Shown here in pieces: positions 17,457 to 26,000 of a DNA stretch of 64,000 nt (positions are counted from its first letter, which is position 1; every line of letters begins with the position of its first letter). The DNA is from Mycobacterium fragae (GTDB lineage: Bacteria; Actinomycetota; Actinomycetes; Mycobacteriales; Mycobacteriaceae), in the NCBI RefSeq assembly GCF_002102185.1, contig NZ_LQOW01000004.1, positions 1-64,000 of the forward strand, read 5' to 3'. The notes under the pieces are model-generated. The model made no database searches, was not told where the DNA came from, and saw nothing but the letters and a program-made list of their open reading frames with translations. The position numbers and the translations under genes are program-made.

Positions 17457-17942
17457 ATGCCCAAGCTGAGTGCCGGGCTGCTGCTGTATCGAGTGCGCGA
17501 CGACGTCGTCGAAGTCCTGATCGGGCATCCCGGCGGGCCGTTTTGGGCCCGCAAGGACGACGGCGCGTGGTCGATCCCCAAGGGGGAGTACACCGACGGC
17601 GAAGACCCTTGGGTTGTCGCGCAACGCGAATTCGTCGAGGAGCTCGGGCTGCCGGTGCCGGCCGGACCGCGCATCGACTTCGAGCCGCTGAAACAGCCCA
17701 GCGGCAAGGTCATCACCGCCTTCGCTGTCCGGGGTGATCTCGACATCACCGATGCACGCAGCAACACCTTCGAACTGGAATGGCCAAGGGGTTCCGGCAA
17801 GTTCAAGGAGTTTCCCGAAATCGACCGGGTCGGCTGGTTTCCAGTGGCACAGGCCAGGCTCAAGCTCCTCAAAGGCCAGCGCCCGTTCCTGGACCGGTTG
17901 ATGGCGCAACAGACATTGGCGCACCTTCGCGAGGGTGCCTGA
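17457..17942 (+). CDS. NUDIX hydrolase
   Basis: A 161-residue NUDIX-fold pyrophosphohydrolase. The Nudix box is complete: G at the start of GEYTDGEDPWVVAQREFVEE, followed by LGL, matching Gx5Ex7REUxEExGU, which holds the metal. The N-terminus (MPKLSAGLLLYRV) and the GGPFWARKDDGAWSIPKGE substrate edge resemble Rv3733c-type proteins. The substrate is unknown, and a diadenosine polyphosphate or capped nucleotide is possible. It starts 6 bases after the tgs2 stop, so it is co-transcribed. It converges on the CsoR-like gene 11 bases away. Confidence 0.92.
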   Translation: MPKLSAGLLLYRVRDDVVEVLIGHPGGPFWARKDDGAWSIPKGEYTDGEDPWVVAQREFVEELGLPVPAGPRIDFEPLKQPSGKVITAFAVRGDLDITDARSNTFELEWPRGSGKFKEFPEIDRVGWFPVAQARLKLLKGQRPFLDRLMAQQTLAHLREGA

Positions 17943-17952
17943 AGGCGGATCG

Positions 17953-18234
<282 letters not shown>

Positions 18235-18254
18235 CTATCTTTCTGTCGGAAGGA

Positions 18255-18869
18255 TTATCGGTTCGCGTCGTGGGAAATAGTCGGCGGCCCTTGGTAGGGG
18301 CGTTGCAGTACGGCGAATCCGGGCGTGGTTGCGGCGGCGATGATTGCTTCGAGCAATGCTGCGCCGTCATCTGGATTGGGAACCGACGTCAGCACCGGTC
18401 CGAAGAATGCCGTGCCGTTGACCGCGATGATCGGGCTGCCTCCGCTTCCGCCCAATGCCTCTTGACTGCATCGATGCGCCGTGCGGACGGCGTCCTCCCA
18501 TGTCGGATCGTCGAGCACGTCGGCGAGTGCAGGGCTGCAACTGGTTGTCGCCAGTGCCTCCTTCACCGTGGTGTCGGACAACTTCTCATGCCGGTTGTGA
18601 ATACGGGTACCGAGCGCTTCGTAGAGTTCGCTGAACGCGTTGGGTCCGCCATCCGCGGTCGCCGCGGCGAATACTCGTCCCAGCCGCTTTGACCAGTTCA
18701 GCTTGGCCCGGTGTCCGGGGTCGACATCCCGCCCTTCGTTGAGTGTTGCCAGGCTCATTTGCCGCAGGGCAACGCGGCAGTCGACGGTCTGCCCGGCAGC
18801 TTTCAACCATCGCGACGTCGCCCACGCGAACGGGCATATGGGGTCGACATAGAGTTCGATGGTGTTCAC
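18255..18869 (-). CDS. DsbA-like thioredoxin-fold oxidoreductase (Rv2466c type)
   Basis: A 204-residue protein of the DsbA/2-hydroxychromene isomerase fold. It resembles the mycothiol-dependent nitroreductase Rv2466c in DPICPFAWATSRWL, the MSLATLNEGRD segment and the cis-Pro-type GSPIIAVNGTAFFGPVL. The active site reads CPFA instead of CPWC, so the resolving Cys is missing and a monothiol mechanism is implied. There is no signal peptide, so it is cytosolic. The ATG overlaps the upstream DUF302 gene by 4 bases and the gene ends 29 bases before the CsoR-like gene. Position in a thiol-sensor operon suggests a role in handling oxidised or persulfidated thiols. Confidence 0.85.
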   Translation of the reverse strand: MNTIELYVDPICPFAWATSRWLKAAGQTVDCRVALRQMSLATLNEGRDVDPGHRAKLNWSKRLGRVFAAATADGGPNAFSELYEALGTRIHNRHEKLSDTTVKEALATTSCSPALADVLDDPTWEDAVRTAHRCSQEALGGSGGSPIIAVNGTAFFGPVLTSVPNPDDGAALLEAIIAAATTPGFAVLQRPYQGPPTISHDANR

Positions 18870-19276
18870 TGCAATTCCTTTGCGAGAGTGTTGATTGCGG
18901 CGCGAAGTTGTTCTGTTGCCTGCTGCGCGACCGGCGAAAGCGCTGGATCATCGACGACCTGCACCATCACTTGCGGGTCCATCGCCTCGATGTGCACGGT
19001 GCTCGGATTTTGCGTATCTTCTCGGACCACGACGTTGCAGGGCAGGAGCAGTCCGACTTGCTTCTCCGCCGACAAGGCCCGGTGGGCTAGCGGCGGGTTA
19101 CAGGCACCGAGGATGAGATAGCGCTCCATTGATTCTCCGAGCTTCTCTTTGAGAGTCGCCTGGACGTCGATCTCGGTAAGGATCCCGAAGCCGTTATCTT
19201 TCAATACGTCTCGAGTTCGGCCAACGACCTTGTCGAACGCAATGTTGGAAGTCGACGTGCTTATCGCAATGGACAT
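18866..19276 (-). CDS. DUF302 domain protein
   Basis: A 136-residue cytosolic protein of the DUF302 family (FDKVVGRTRDVLKDNGFG, then ERYLILGACNPPLAHRAL and GLLLPCNVVVRED). The two conserved Cys (GACNPP and LPCNVV) could bind a metal or react with thiols. No enzymatic activity is established for the family. It is the first gene of the thiol-stress operon, with a strong AAGGAG just upstream of the ATG and two CsoR/CstR-type palindromes further up. It overlaps the DsbA-like gene by 4 bases. Confidence 0.88.
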   Translation of the reverse strand: MSIAISTSTSNIAFDKVVGRTRDVLKDNGFGILTEIDVQATLKEKLGESMERYLILGACNPPLAHRALSAEKQVGLLLPCNVVVREDTQNPSTVHIEAMDPQVMVQVVDDPALSPVAQQATEQLRAAINTLAKELQ

Positions 19277-19302
19277 GAAGCTCCTTTCCCCTGCGCCGCT
19301 GA

Positions 19303-19318
19303 ATACCGGTAGGGGTAT
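19303..19318. promoter_or_regulatory. CsoR/CstR-type operator, imperfect copy
   Basis: The 16-mer ATACCGGTAGGGGTAT has the ATACC...GGGGTAT layout of CsoR/CstR operators, with 5 of 7 arm bases paired. It lies 27 bases upstream of the DUF302 start and 34 bases, about three helical turns, from the perfect copy. Confidence 0.6.
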
Positions 19319-19336
19319 CGGTCTGAAGGCCAGAAT

Positions 19337-19352
19337 ATACCCCTGGGGGTAT
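19337..19352. promoter_or_regulatory. CsoR/CstR-type operator, perfect copy
   Basis: The 16-mer ATACCCCTGGGGGTAT has 7-base arms ATACCCC/GGGGTAT around TG, the classic G-tract operator of CsoR-family repressors. It sits between the divergent DUF302 operon and the haloalkane dehalogenase gene, so it could control either or both. Confidence 0.75.
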
Positions 19353-19402
19353 CTTGTCCAGCGGGTGATCTCCGCTGGAGTTCATGACGGTATGGTCACG
19401 CC

Positions 19403-20314
19403 ATGAAGACGTTGCGAACACCCGACGATCGATTTGCCGGTCTACCCGAATTCCCTTATACCCCAAGGTATTGCGACGTCTCAGACGGCGACGCCGGCAC
19501 GTTGCGGGTCGCCTGGGTGCAAGATGGCCCCGACGATGCCGACCCGGTGCTCATGCTGCACGGCGAGCCGTCGTGGTCCTTCTTGTATCGCAAGATGATC
19601 CCGGTGCTGGCCGCGGCCGGGCATCGAGTCGTGTGCCCGGACCTGGTCGGTTTCGGCCGCTCCGACAAGCCGACTCGACTCGAAGACCACACCTATGCCC
19701 GCCATGTCGAGTGGATGCGGGCGCTGGCCTTCGACGTGCTGGACCTGCGCCGGGTGACCCTGGTCGGGCAGGACTGGGGCGGGCTGATCGGGCTGCGGCT
19801 GGCCGCCGAACATCCCGACCGGTTCAGCCGGATCGTCGTCGCCAATACCGGGTTGCCCACCGGCGACATCCCGATGCCCGAGGTCTGGTGGCAGTTCCGC
19901 AAGGCGATCCAGAGCGCACCCTCAATCGATGTGGGCCGATTCGTGCAGTCGGGGTGTCGTCGACCGATGAGCGACGCGGTGCGCTCTGGCTACGACGCAC
20001 CATTCCCCGACGACTCCTACTGCGTCGCCCCTCGGGCGATGCCTTCGCTGATACCGACGTCGCCCGACGACCCCGCGGCACCGGCCAACCGCTCGGCATG
20101 GGCGAAGCTGTGTGAAAGTCCGACGCCCATGCTGGTCGCCTTCAGCGACGGCGACCCCATAACCGGCGGGATGGCGCCGATCTTTCAGCGTCAGATGCGC
20201 GGCGCGCAGGGTATCGAGCACCCGGTGGTGCGCGATGCGGGGCACTTCCTGCAGGAGGACGCCGGCGAAGAACTCGCCGGCTACATCGTCGACTTCCTGC
20301 GCAGTCCGTCCTGA
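19403..20314 (+). CDS. Haloalkane dehalogenase (alpha/beta hydrolase)
   Basis: A 303-residue alpha/beta hydrolase close to M. tuberculosis Rv2296. It shows the HGEPSWSF oxyanion/halide motif, the nucleophile elbow GQDWGG with Asp124 where esterases carry Ser, the acid region AFSDGDPITGG, and the catalytic His in AGHFLQED. This set defines haloalkane dehalogenases, which hydrolyse carbon-halogen bonds to alcohol and halide. The natural substrate in mycobacteria is unknown. It is divergent from the DUF302 operon across a 126-base region with two CsoR-type operators. A palindrome begins 4 bases after its stop. Confidence 0.92.
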   Translation: MKTLRTPDDRFAGLPEFPYTPRYCDVSDGDAGTLRVAWVQDGPDDADPVLMLHGEPSWSFLYRKMIPVLAAAGHRVVCPDLVGFGRSDKPTRLEDHTYARHVEWMRALAFDVLDLRRVTLVGQDWGGLIGLRLAAEHPDRFSRIVVANTGLPTGDIPMPEVWWQFRKAIQSAPSIDVGRFVQSGCRRPMSDAVRSGYDAPFPDDSYCVAPRAMPSLIPTSPDDPAAPANRSAWAKLCESPTPMLVAFSDGDPITGGMAPIFQRQMRGAQGIEHPVVRDAGHFLQEDAGEELAGYIVDFLRSPS

Positions 20315-20317
20315 CCG

Positions 20318-20375
20318 CGAGCGGGCGTGTCTGTACGCCGACACGCCGGTTTTCGCGTACAACTGCGCCCGCTCG
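20318..20375. repeat. Intergenic palindrome with two alternative hairpins
   Basis: Outer arms CGAGCGGGCG (20318-20327) and CGCCCGCTCG (20366-20375) pair perfectly, and inside them TGTACGC (20332-20338) pairs with GCGTACA (20355-20361). A competing hairpin, GGCGTGTC (20324-20331) with GACACGCC (20340-20347), is also perfect. It lies between two convergent genes and may act as a bidirectional terminator or be a dispersed repeat. There is no T-tract. Confidence 0.75.
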
Positions 20376-20392
20376 ACGGGAGTCGCGCGAGG

Positions 20393-20764
20393 CTAGCGCT
20401 CCCAGGGCGCGATTTCGTCCATCTTCTTGTAGTACTTCGCGAGGTGGCTCTTGACCCGACCAACGTCGGCCTTGGGCAAGTCGATACCGCCGCGTGCGCC
20501 GTTCATGATCGCGCCGGCGATCATCACTCCGCGCGGCACTGCCTTGAGCCTGCCGCCGATGACGTCGGCGAACAGCAGCTTGTAAGCGGTGAAGTTGTCC
20601 TTGTTGCCGTTGTCGTACCAGATGTGAGCGTCGCGGTACTTCTGATTCGGTTTGTCCTGGGCGTCGGCCCACTTGCGGACGCGCTTCTCGGCGGCGGCGC
20701 CGTCCCATTTGCGACCGCGATCGGCCAACGGCAGGTCCTTGAATGCTGTCACTGACATTTTCAT
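20393..20764 (-). CDS. Conserved hypothetical protein next to ligC
   Basis: A 123-residue, highly charged cytosolic protein (starting MKMSVTAFKDLPLADRGRKW) that I cannot assign to a named family. The sequence KYRDAHIWYDNGNKDNFTAY, the ARGGIDLPKADVGRVKSHLA stretch and the YYKKMDEIAPWER end recall short proteins found in actinobacteria and their phages, but no function follows. The ATG at 20764 has AGGGGG about 6 bases upstream, and a second ATG 6 bases later is possible. It lies 34 bases downstream of ligC on the same strand, so it may be co-transcribed with the ligase and linked to DNA repair. That is inference from position only. Confidence 0.68.
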   Translation of the reverse strand: MKMSVTAFKDLPLADRGRKWDGAAAEKRVRKWADAQDKPNQKYRDAHIWYDNGNKDNFTAYKLLFADVIGGRLKAVPRGVMIAGAIMNGARGGIDLPKADVGRVKSHLAKYYKKMDEIAPWER

Positions 20765-20798
20765 CGCGTGCCCCCTTCGGGGCCGTGATAAACGCGTC

Positions 20799-21863
20799 CT
20801 ATCCGAGGCCAGGAACGATGTCGCCGAGGCTGAAAGTGACGGGTTGTTCGAGTTGCGCGTAGGTGCACGAACGCGGGTCGCGATCGGGACGCCACCGATT
20901 GAACTGCGCGGTGTGACGGAACCGCGGCCCCTCCATGTGGTCGTAGCGCACCTCGACCACTCTTTCGGGTCGCAGCGGCACGAACGAGAGATCCTTGCCG
21001 GCGTTCCAACGAGAGAATTCGTTCTTGCGCGGCGTTCGTTCCCCGGCCTCATGCGCGGCCCAGCTCCAGGGATGATCCTCGAAACTGGTGACCAGCGGCT
21101 GCAGCTCGGCGAATAGCCGCCGCCGTTCGGTCATCGGGAAAGCGCCGATCACGCCGACCGACGCGAGCTGCCCGTCATCCTGGTACAGCCCGAGCAGCAG
21201 CGAGCCGATCGCGTCGGCGCCGGACTTGTGCACGCGGTAGCCGGCGACCACGCAGTCGGCGGTTCGCTCGTGCTTGATCTTGAACATCACCCGCTTATCC
21301 GGTTGATACGTGATGGTCAATGGCTTGGCGATGATCCCGTCGAGGCCAGCTCCCTCGAACTCCTCGAACCAGCGTTGTGCGGTCGTCACATCGGTGGTCG
21401 CCGGGGTGAGGTGGATCGAGGGACCTGAACCCGCCAACGCGTCGACGAGCGCGGCGCGGCGCTCGGTGAACGGTCGGCGGGTGTAATCGTCATCGCCAAG
21501 GGCCAGCAAGTCGAACGCGATGAACGCGGCCGGCGTCTTCTCGGCGAGCATCTTGATGCGGCTGGCCGCCGGGTGGATGCGCTGTTGCAGCGCCTCGAAG
21601 TCCGAGCCGTGCTCTGTGGGAATGATGATCTCGCCGTCGATCACGCAACGTTCTGGCAACTCGGCCGTGGCCGCTGCGACCAGCTCGGGAAAATACCGCG
21701 TCATCGGCCGCTCATTGCGGCTCCCCAGCTCCACCTCATCGCCGTCGCGGAAAAATATCGACCTGAATCCATCCCACTTGGGCTCGTAGGAGGCCTCGGC
21801 CGGGATCGCCGCAACAGCTTTGGCCAGCATCGGCGAAACCGGCGGCATCACGGGTAAGTCCAT
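20799..21863 (-). CDS. ligC: ATP-dependent DNA ligase LigC
   Basis: A 354-residue nucleotidyltransferase ligase (M. tuberculosis LigC is about the same length). Motif I is YEPKWDGFRS with Lys29 as the AMP acceptor. Other motifs include VIDGEIIIP, FIAFDLLAL, GLDGIIAKP and the motif V region FKIKHERTADCVVAGYR. An OB-fold C-terminus follows (LASVGVIGAF... VVEVRYDHMEGPRFRHTAQF). It has no LigD-type polymerase or phosphoesterase domain. It acts in ATP-dependent break repair, probably in base-excision or backup end-joining. The ATG at 21863 begins the conserved MDLPVMPPVSPMLA. It is divergent from the PrimPol gene with only 37 bases between starts. Confidence 0.93.
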   Translation of the reverse strand: MDLPVMPPVSPMLAKAVAAIPAEASYEPKWDGFRSIFFRDGDEVELGSRNERPMTRYFPELVAAATAELPERCVIDGEIIIPTEHGSDFEALQQRIHPAASRIKMLAEKTPAAFIAFDLLALGDDDYTRRPFTERRAALVDALAGSGPSIHLTPATTDVTTAQRWFEEFEGAGLDGIIAKPLTITYQPDKRVMFKIKHERTADCVVAGYRVHKSGADAIGSLLLGLYQDDGQLASVGVIGAFPMTERRRLFAELQPLVTSFEDHPWSWAAHEAGERTPRKNEFSRWNAGKDLSFVPLRPERVVEVRYDHMEGPRFRHTAQFNRWRPDRDPRSCTYAQLEQPVTFSLGDIVPGLG

Positions 21864-21900
21864 TGGTTCATTTTGACGTGCGGCATGCTGGAATCCACAT

Positions 21901-22932
21901 ATGGCTGGTGCAGCTGAAGAACTCGACGTCGACGGGGTCAAGGTCCGGTTGACCAACCCGGACAAGGTGTACTACCCGAAGCTCGGTTCATCCGGCACTA
22001 AACGCAAGCTCGTCGAGTATTACCAAGCGGTGGCCGGCGGGCCGATGCTGACCGCCCTGCGCAACCGCCCGACCCATCTGCAGCGTTTCCCCGACGGCAT
22101 CGACGGCGAGGAGATCTATCAGAAGCGGATTCCGCAGCACCATCCGGACTATCTGGAGACCTGCCGGATCACGTTCCCGTCGGGGCGCACCGCAGACGCG
22201 CTGAAAATCACGCATCCGTCGGCGATCGTGTGGGCGGCACAAATGGGCACGATCACGCTGCATCCCTGGCAGGTGCGCTGCCCGGACACCGAGCACCCCG
22301 ACGAGCTGCGCGTCGACCTGGATCCGCAGCCGGGCACCGGTTTCGCAGAGGCCCGCGCGATCGCCGTCGATGTACTCAAGCCACTGCTCGACGAGCTCGG
22401 TCTGGTCGGTTACCCGAAGACCTCCGGCGGGCGTGGCGTGCATGTATTCCTGCGCATCAAGACGGCCTGGGACTTCATCGCAGTCCGGCGGGCGGGCATC
22501 GCGCTGGCCCGCGAAGTCGAGCGCCGCGCCCCGGATGCGGTGACGACGTCATGGTGGAAGGAGGAGCGCGGCAAGCGGATATTCGTCGATTTCAACCAGA
22601 ATGCCCGCGACCGCACCTTCGCATCGGCGTACTCGGCGCGTAAGACGCCGATCGCGACGGTGTCGACACCGCTGACATGGGACGAGCTTGGCGGCGCGGA
22701 TCCCGACGACTACACGATCGCGACGGTGCCGGATTTCGTTGCCGGCCGGGATGATCCGTGGGCCGACATCGATTCGACGAAGCAGTCGATCAAACCGCTG
22801 CTCGACATGGTCGCCGCCGACGAGGAGCGGGGGCTGGGGGACCTGCCCTACCCGCCGAACTACCCGAAAATGCCGGGCGAGCCCAAACGGGTGCAGCCGA
22901 GCCGGGATACGGATCGGAAATCAGCTACGTAA
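21901..22932 (+). CDS. LigD-polymerase-domain-like primase-polymerase (PrimPolC)
   Basis: A 343-residue archaeo-eukaryotic primase-fold polymerase, orthologous in position to M. tuberculosis Rv3730c. The catalytic Asp pair is in LRVDLDPQPG, and the nucleotide site shows YPKTSGGRGVHVFL and the later VDFNQNARDRTFASAYSAR. Related stand-alone PolDom proteins fill short gaps with ribonucleotides alongside LigC in base-excision repair. The divergent 37-base arrangement with ligC is the same as in M. tuberculosis. It ends 51 bases before the first cyclase-LuxR gene. Confidence 0.92.
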   Translation: MAGAAEELDVDGVKVRLTNPDKVYYPKLGSSGTKRKLVEYYQAVAGGPMLTALRNRPTHLQRFPDGIDGEEIYQKRIPQHHPDYLETCRITFPSGRTADALKITHPSAIVWAAQMGTITLHPWQVRCPDTEHPDELRVDLDPQPGTGFAEARAIAVDVLKPLLDELGLVGYPKTSGGRGVHVFLRIKTAWDFIAVRRAGIALAREVERRAPDAVTTSWWKEERGKRIFVDFNQNARDRTFASAYSARKTPIATVSTPLTWDELGGADPDDYTIATVPDFVAGRDDPWADIDSTKQSIKPLLDMVAADEERGLGDLPYPPNYPKMPGEPKRVQPSRDTDRKSAT

Positions 22933-22940
22933 GCAGGCGA

Positions 22941-23000
22941 CTCTACGCGTTTTCGCTGATGTTTTGCGGCTCGTGGTGGCCGCATGCTGGCTAGCATGAG
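22941..23000 (+). promoter_or_regulatory. Duplicated upstream region with palindrome over the start, copy 1
   Basis: These 60 bases match 32031-32090 at 53 positions with no gap. They cover the untranslated region and first codons of the cyclase-LuxR gene. CATGCT (22983-22988) and AGCATG (22993-22998) form a perfect dyad spanning two in-frame ATG codons. No Shine-Dalgarno sequence is seen, so the dyad may be an operator or a hairpin controlling initiation. Confidence 0.65.
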
Positions 23001-26000
23001 TGAGATTGATCCACGCGTGGACGCGCCGCTGGTGGACTGGAGCGAGCTTGGCGTGAGCGGGCTTTTGCCAACGGGCACGGTGACGTTGCTGTTAGCCGAT
23101 GTTGAAGGTTCGACGCGGCTGTGGGAGACCCAGCCTGAAGAGATGACGGCAGCGTTCGCGCGATTGGATCACGCACTGTCGGATCTGCTGGCCGCTCATG
23201 GCGGAGTCCGGCCCGTGGAGCAGGGTGAGGGCGACAGCTTTGTCGTGGCATTCGCGCGTGCAAGCGACGCGGTGGCGAGCGCGCTGGAATTGCAGCTGGC
23301 GCCTTTAGCGCCTATCCGGTTGCGGATCGGTGTGCACACGGGTGAGGTGCAGCTGCGCGACGAGGGTAATTACATTGGCCCGACGATCAATCGGACTGCG
23401 CGGCTGCGCGATCTGGCCCATGGTGGCCAGACCGTGCTGTCGGGCACGGCGGAGGATCTTGTTGTTGACGCGCTGCCCGCTGACGCTTGGCTGACCGATT
23501 TGGGCACATACGAGCTTCGCGGTGTTGCCCGTCCGGAGCGCGTGGTGCAGTTGTGTCATCCCGATTTGCGCAACGACTTTCCACCCTTGCGGACGACTAA
23601 AGCTGTTGCGGCACACAATCTTCCATCGCAATTCACCAGCTTTGTGGGCCGCGGGTCCCAGATGGCTGAGGTACGAAAGCTGTTGGCGCAGAACCGGATC
23701 GTCACATTGACCGGTGCCGGTGGGGTAGGCAAGACGCGGCTTGCGGTAGAAGTCGCGAGCCAATTGGCGGCCGAATATGCCGATGGTGTGTGGTATGTGG
23801 ATCTGGCGGCGATCACCGATCCCGGCCTGGTGCCAGTGGTGGTCGCTCGCGCACTGGGGCTGCCCGATCAGCCAGGCCGCTCCACGATAGACACGCTCAC
23901 CCGTTTCATCGCTGACCGCCAAATGCTGGTGGTGCTGGACAACTGCGAGCATCTGCTGGATGCCTGCGCCGAGCTGGTCGCTTCCCTGTTGGGCGCGGCG
24001 CCAGGACTGACGCTGCTGGCGACCAGCCGTGAGCCGATCGGGGTAGCGGGTGAGGCGACGTGGCGGGTGCCCTCGCTCTCGACGGCCGATGAAGCGATCG
24101 AGTTGTTCGCCGATCGGGCACGGTTGGCGCAGCCCGACTTCAACCTGAGCGACAACAACGAGACCCTGGTGGCCGAGATTTGCCAGCGCCTGGATGGGAT
24201 GCCGTTGGCCATCGAGTTGGCCGCTGCGCGGGTGCGGGCGTTGTCGCTGGCCGAGATTCTCGGCAGCCTGCATGACCGGTTCCGTTTGTTGACCGGGGGT
24301 GCGCGTACGGCGGTACGCCGCCAGCAGACCCTGCGCGCGTCGGTGGACTGGTCGCACGCGTTGTTGACCGAGCCCGAGCGGGTGTTGTTTCGGCGGCTGG
24401 CTGCGTTCATGGGTGGCTTTGACCTGGAGGCCGCCCAGGCAGTCGCCGGCGACGGCGACGTGGAGCGTTTCCAGGTGCTCGACCTTCTCACCCTGTTGGT
24501 GGACAAGTCCCTCGTTGTGGCCGAACACACCAGTGGCGCAACGCGATACCGCTTGCTGGAGACGGTGCGCCAATACGCCCAGGAAAAGCTTCTCGAGTCA
24601 GGTGAAGCCAATAGCGCGCGGACGCGTCACCGCGACCACTACACCGCGCTGGCCGCCCCACTCGACGACCCCGTAGGCCGTGATTACGACCAGCGTCTCG
24701 AGCAGGCTGAAACCGAAATCGACAACCTGCGGGCCGCGTTCGGGTGGAGCACAGAAAACTCCGACACCGAGTTGGCGTTGGCACTGGCGTCCTCGCTGCA
24801 GCCGCTGTGGCTCGCGCGAGGCCGCCACCGGGAAGGGCTGACCTGGTTTGACACGGCCCTCGCCGACGACGACGCGCAGCACCCCGGGGTGGCCGCCGCG
24901 ATACGGGCGCGCGCGTTGGCCGACAGAGCTCTGCTTGCCGTCCGGATGGGCACCCCCGAGAGCGCGGACCAGGCTCAGCAAGCGCTGGCGATCGCTCGCG
25001 AGGTCGGTGACCCGGCCGCGCTGACCGGCGCATTGATCCCCTGTGGCTACATCGCCGCCTTCAACGATCCTGAGGTCGCGCGACGATACTTCGCCGAGGC
25101 GATCGATCTCGCTCGCGCAGCCGGTGATCGCTGGAGACTCAGCCAGGTCCTCCCCTGGCAGGCCGTGGCCGCGATCGCCACGGGCAACCCGATAGCGACA
25201 CGCGCTGCCGCCGAAGAAGGACGCGAGCTCGCCGAGGCGATTGGTGACCGGTTCGACTTGCGCGCGTGCCGCTGGTGCCTGGGAGTCGCCCAGATGTTGC
25301 AGGGTGATCTTGCGGGCGCTTCCGCACAGCTCACCGAGCTGGTGGGCGAAGCCAAGGCAGCTCACGATGTCCTCGTCGAGGCGAGTGCTCTGGGGACGCA
25401 GGGCTGCCTACTGGCGTACCAGGGTGACCCCGGTGCGGCCCGCGCCGTCGCCGATGCGGCTGGTGAAGCGGCTTCCGAGTGCGGCGATATACACAAGGGC
25501 CTCGCCTGCAGGGCGTTGGCTGAAGCCGCGTTGGCAGCTGGGGATATTGCGGTGGCGCTGGACGCGATCGCTGTCTGGCCACACTTGAGTGCCCTGGCCC
25601 AGACGGCGGGCATCCGTTATCGGTTCAGGGCGGAGGCCGCGCTGGCGGGTGGGGACCTACTCGAGGCCCGCCAGGCTGCCGATGAAGCCGTCACTACCGC
25701 GACGGGCGGCACTTACCTGTCCCACGCGTTGACCACCCGCGCCCGCGTCGCGATTGCCCAGGGGGACTCTGAGCACGCTTGGCGTGACGCCCACGATGCA
25801 CTCGCGTGCGCCGCTGATGTCGAGGCCTACCTGCTCATCCCCGACATTCTTGAGTGCCTCGCCGTCCTCGCGGGCGAGGTCGAGAGTCACCGCGAGGCCG
25901 CTCGACTCTTGGGCGCCGCACATGCGATCCGGCAACGTATGGGCACGATGCGGTATAAGGTCTGGAACGCCAGCTATGAGGCGTCGGTGGCGGCGCTACG

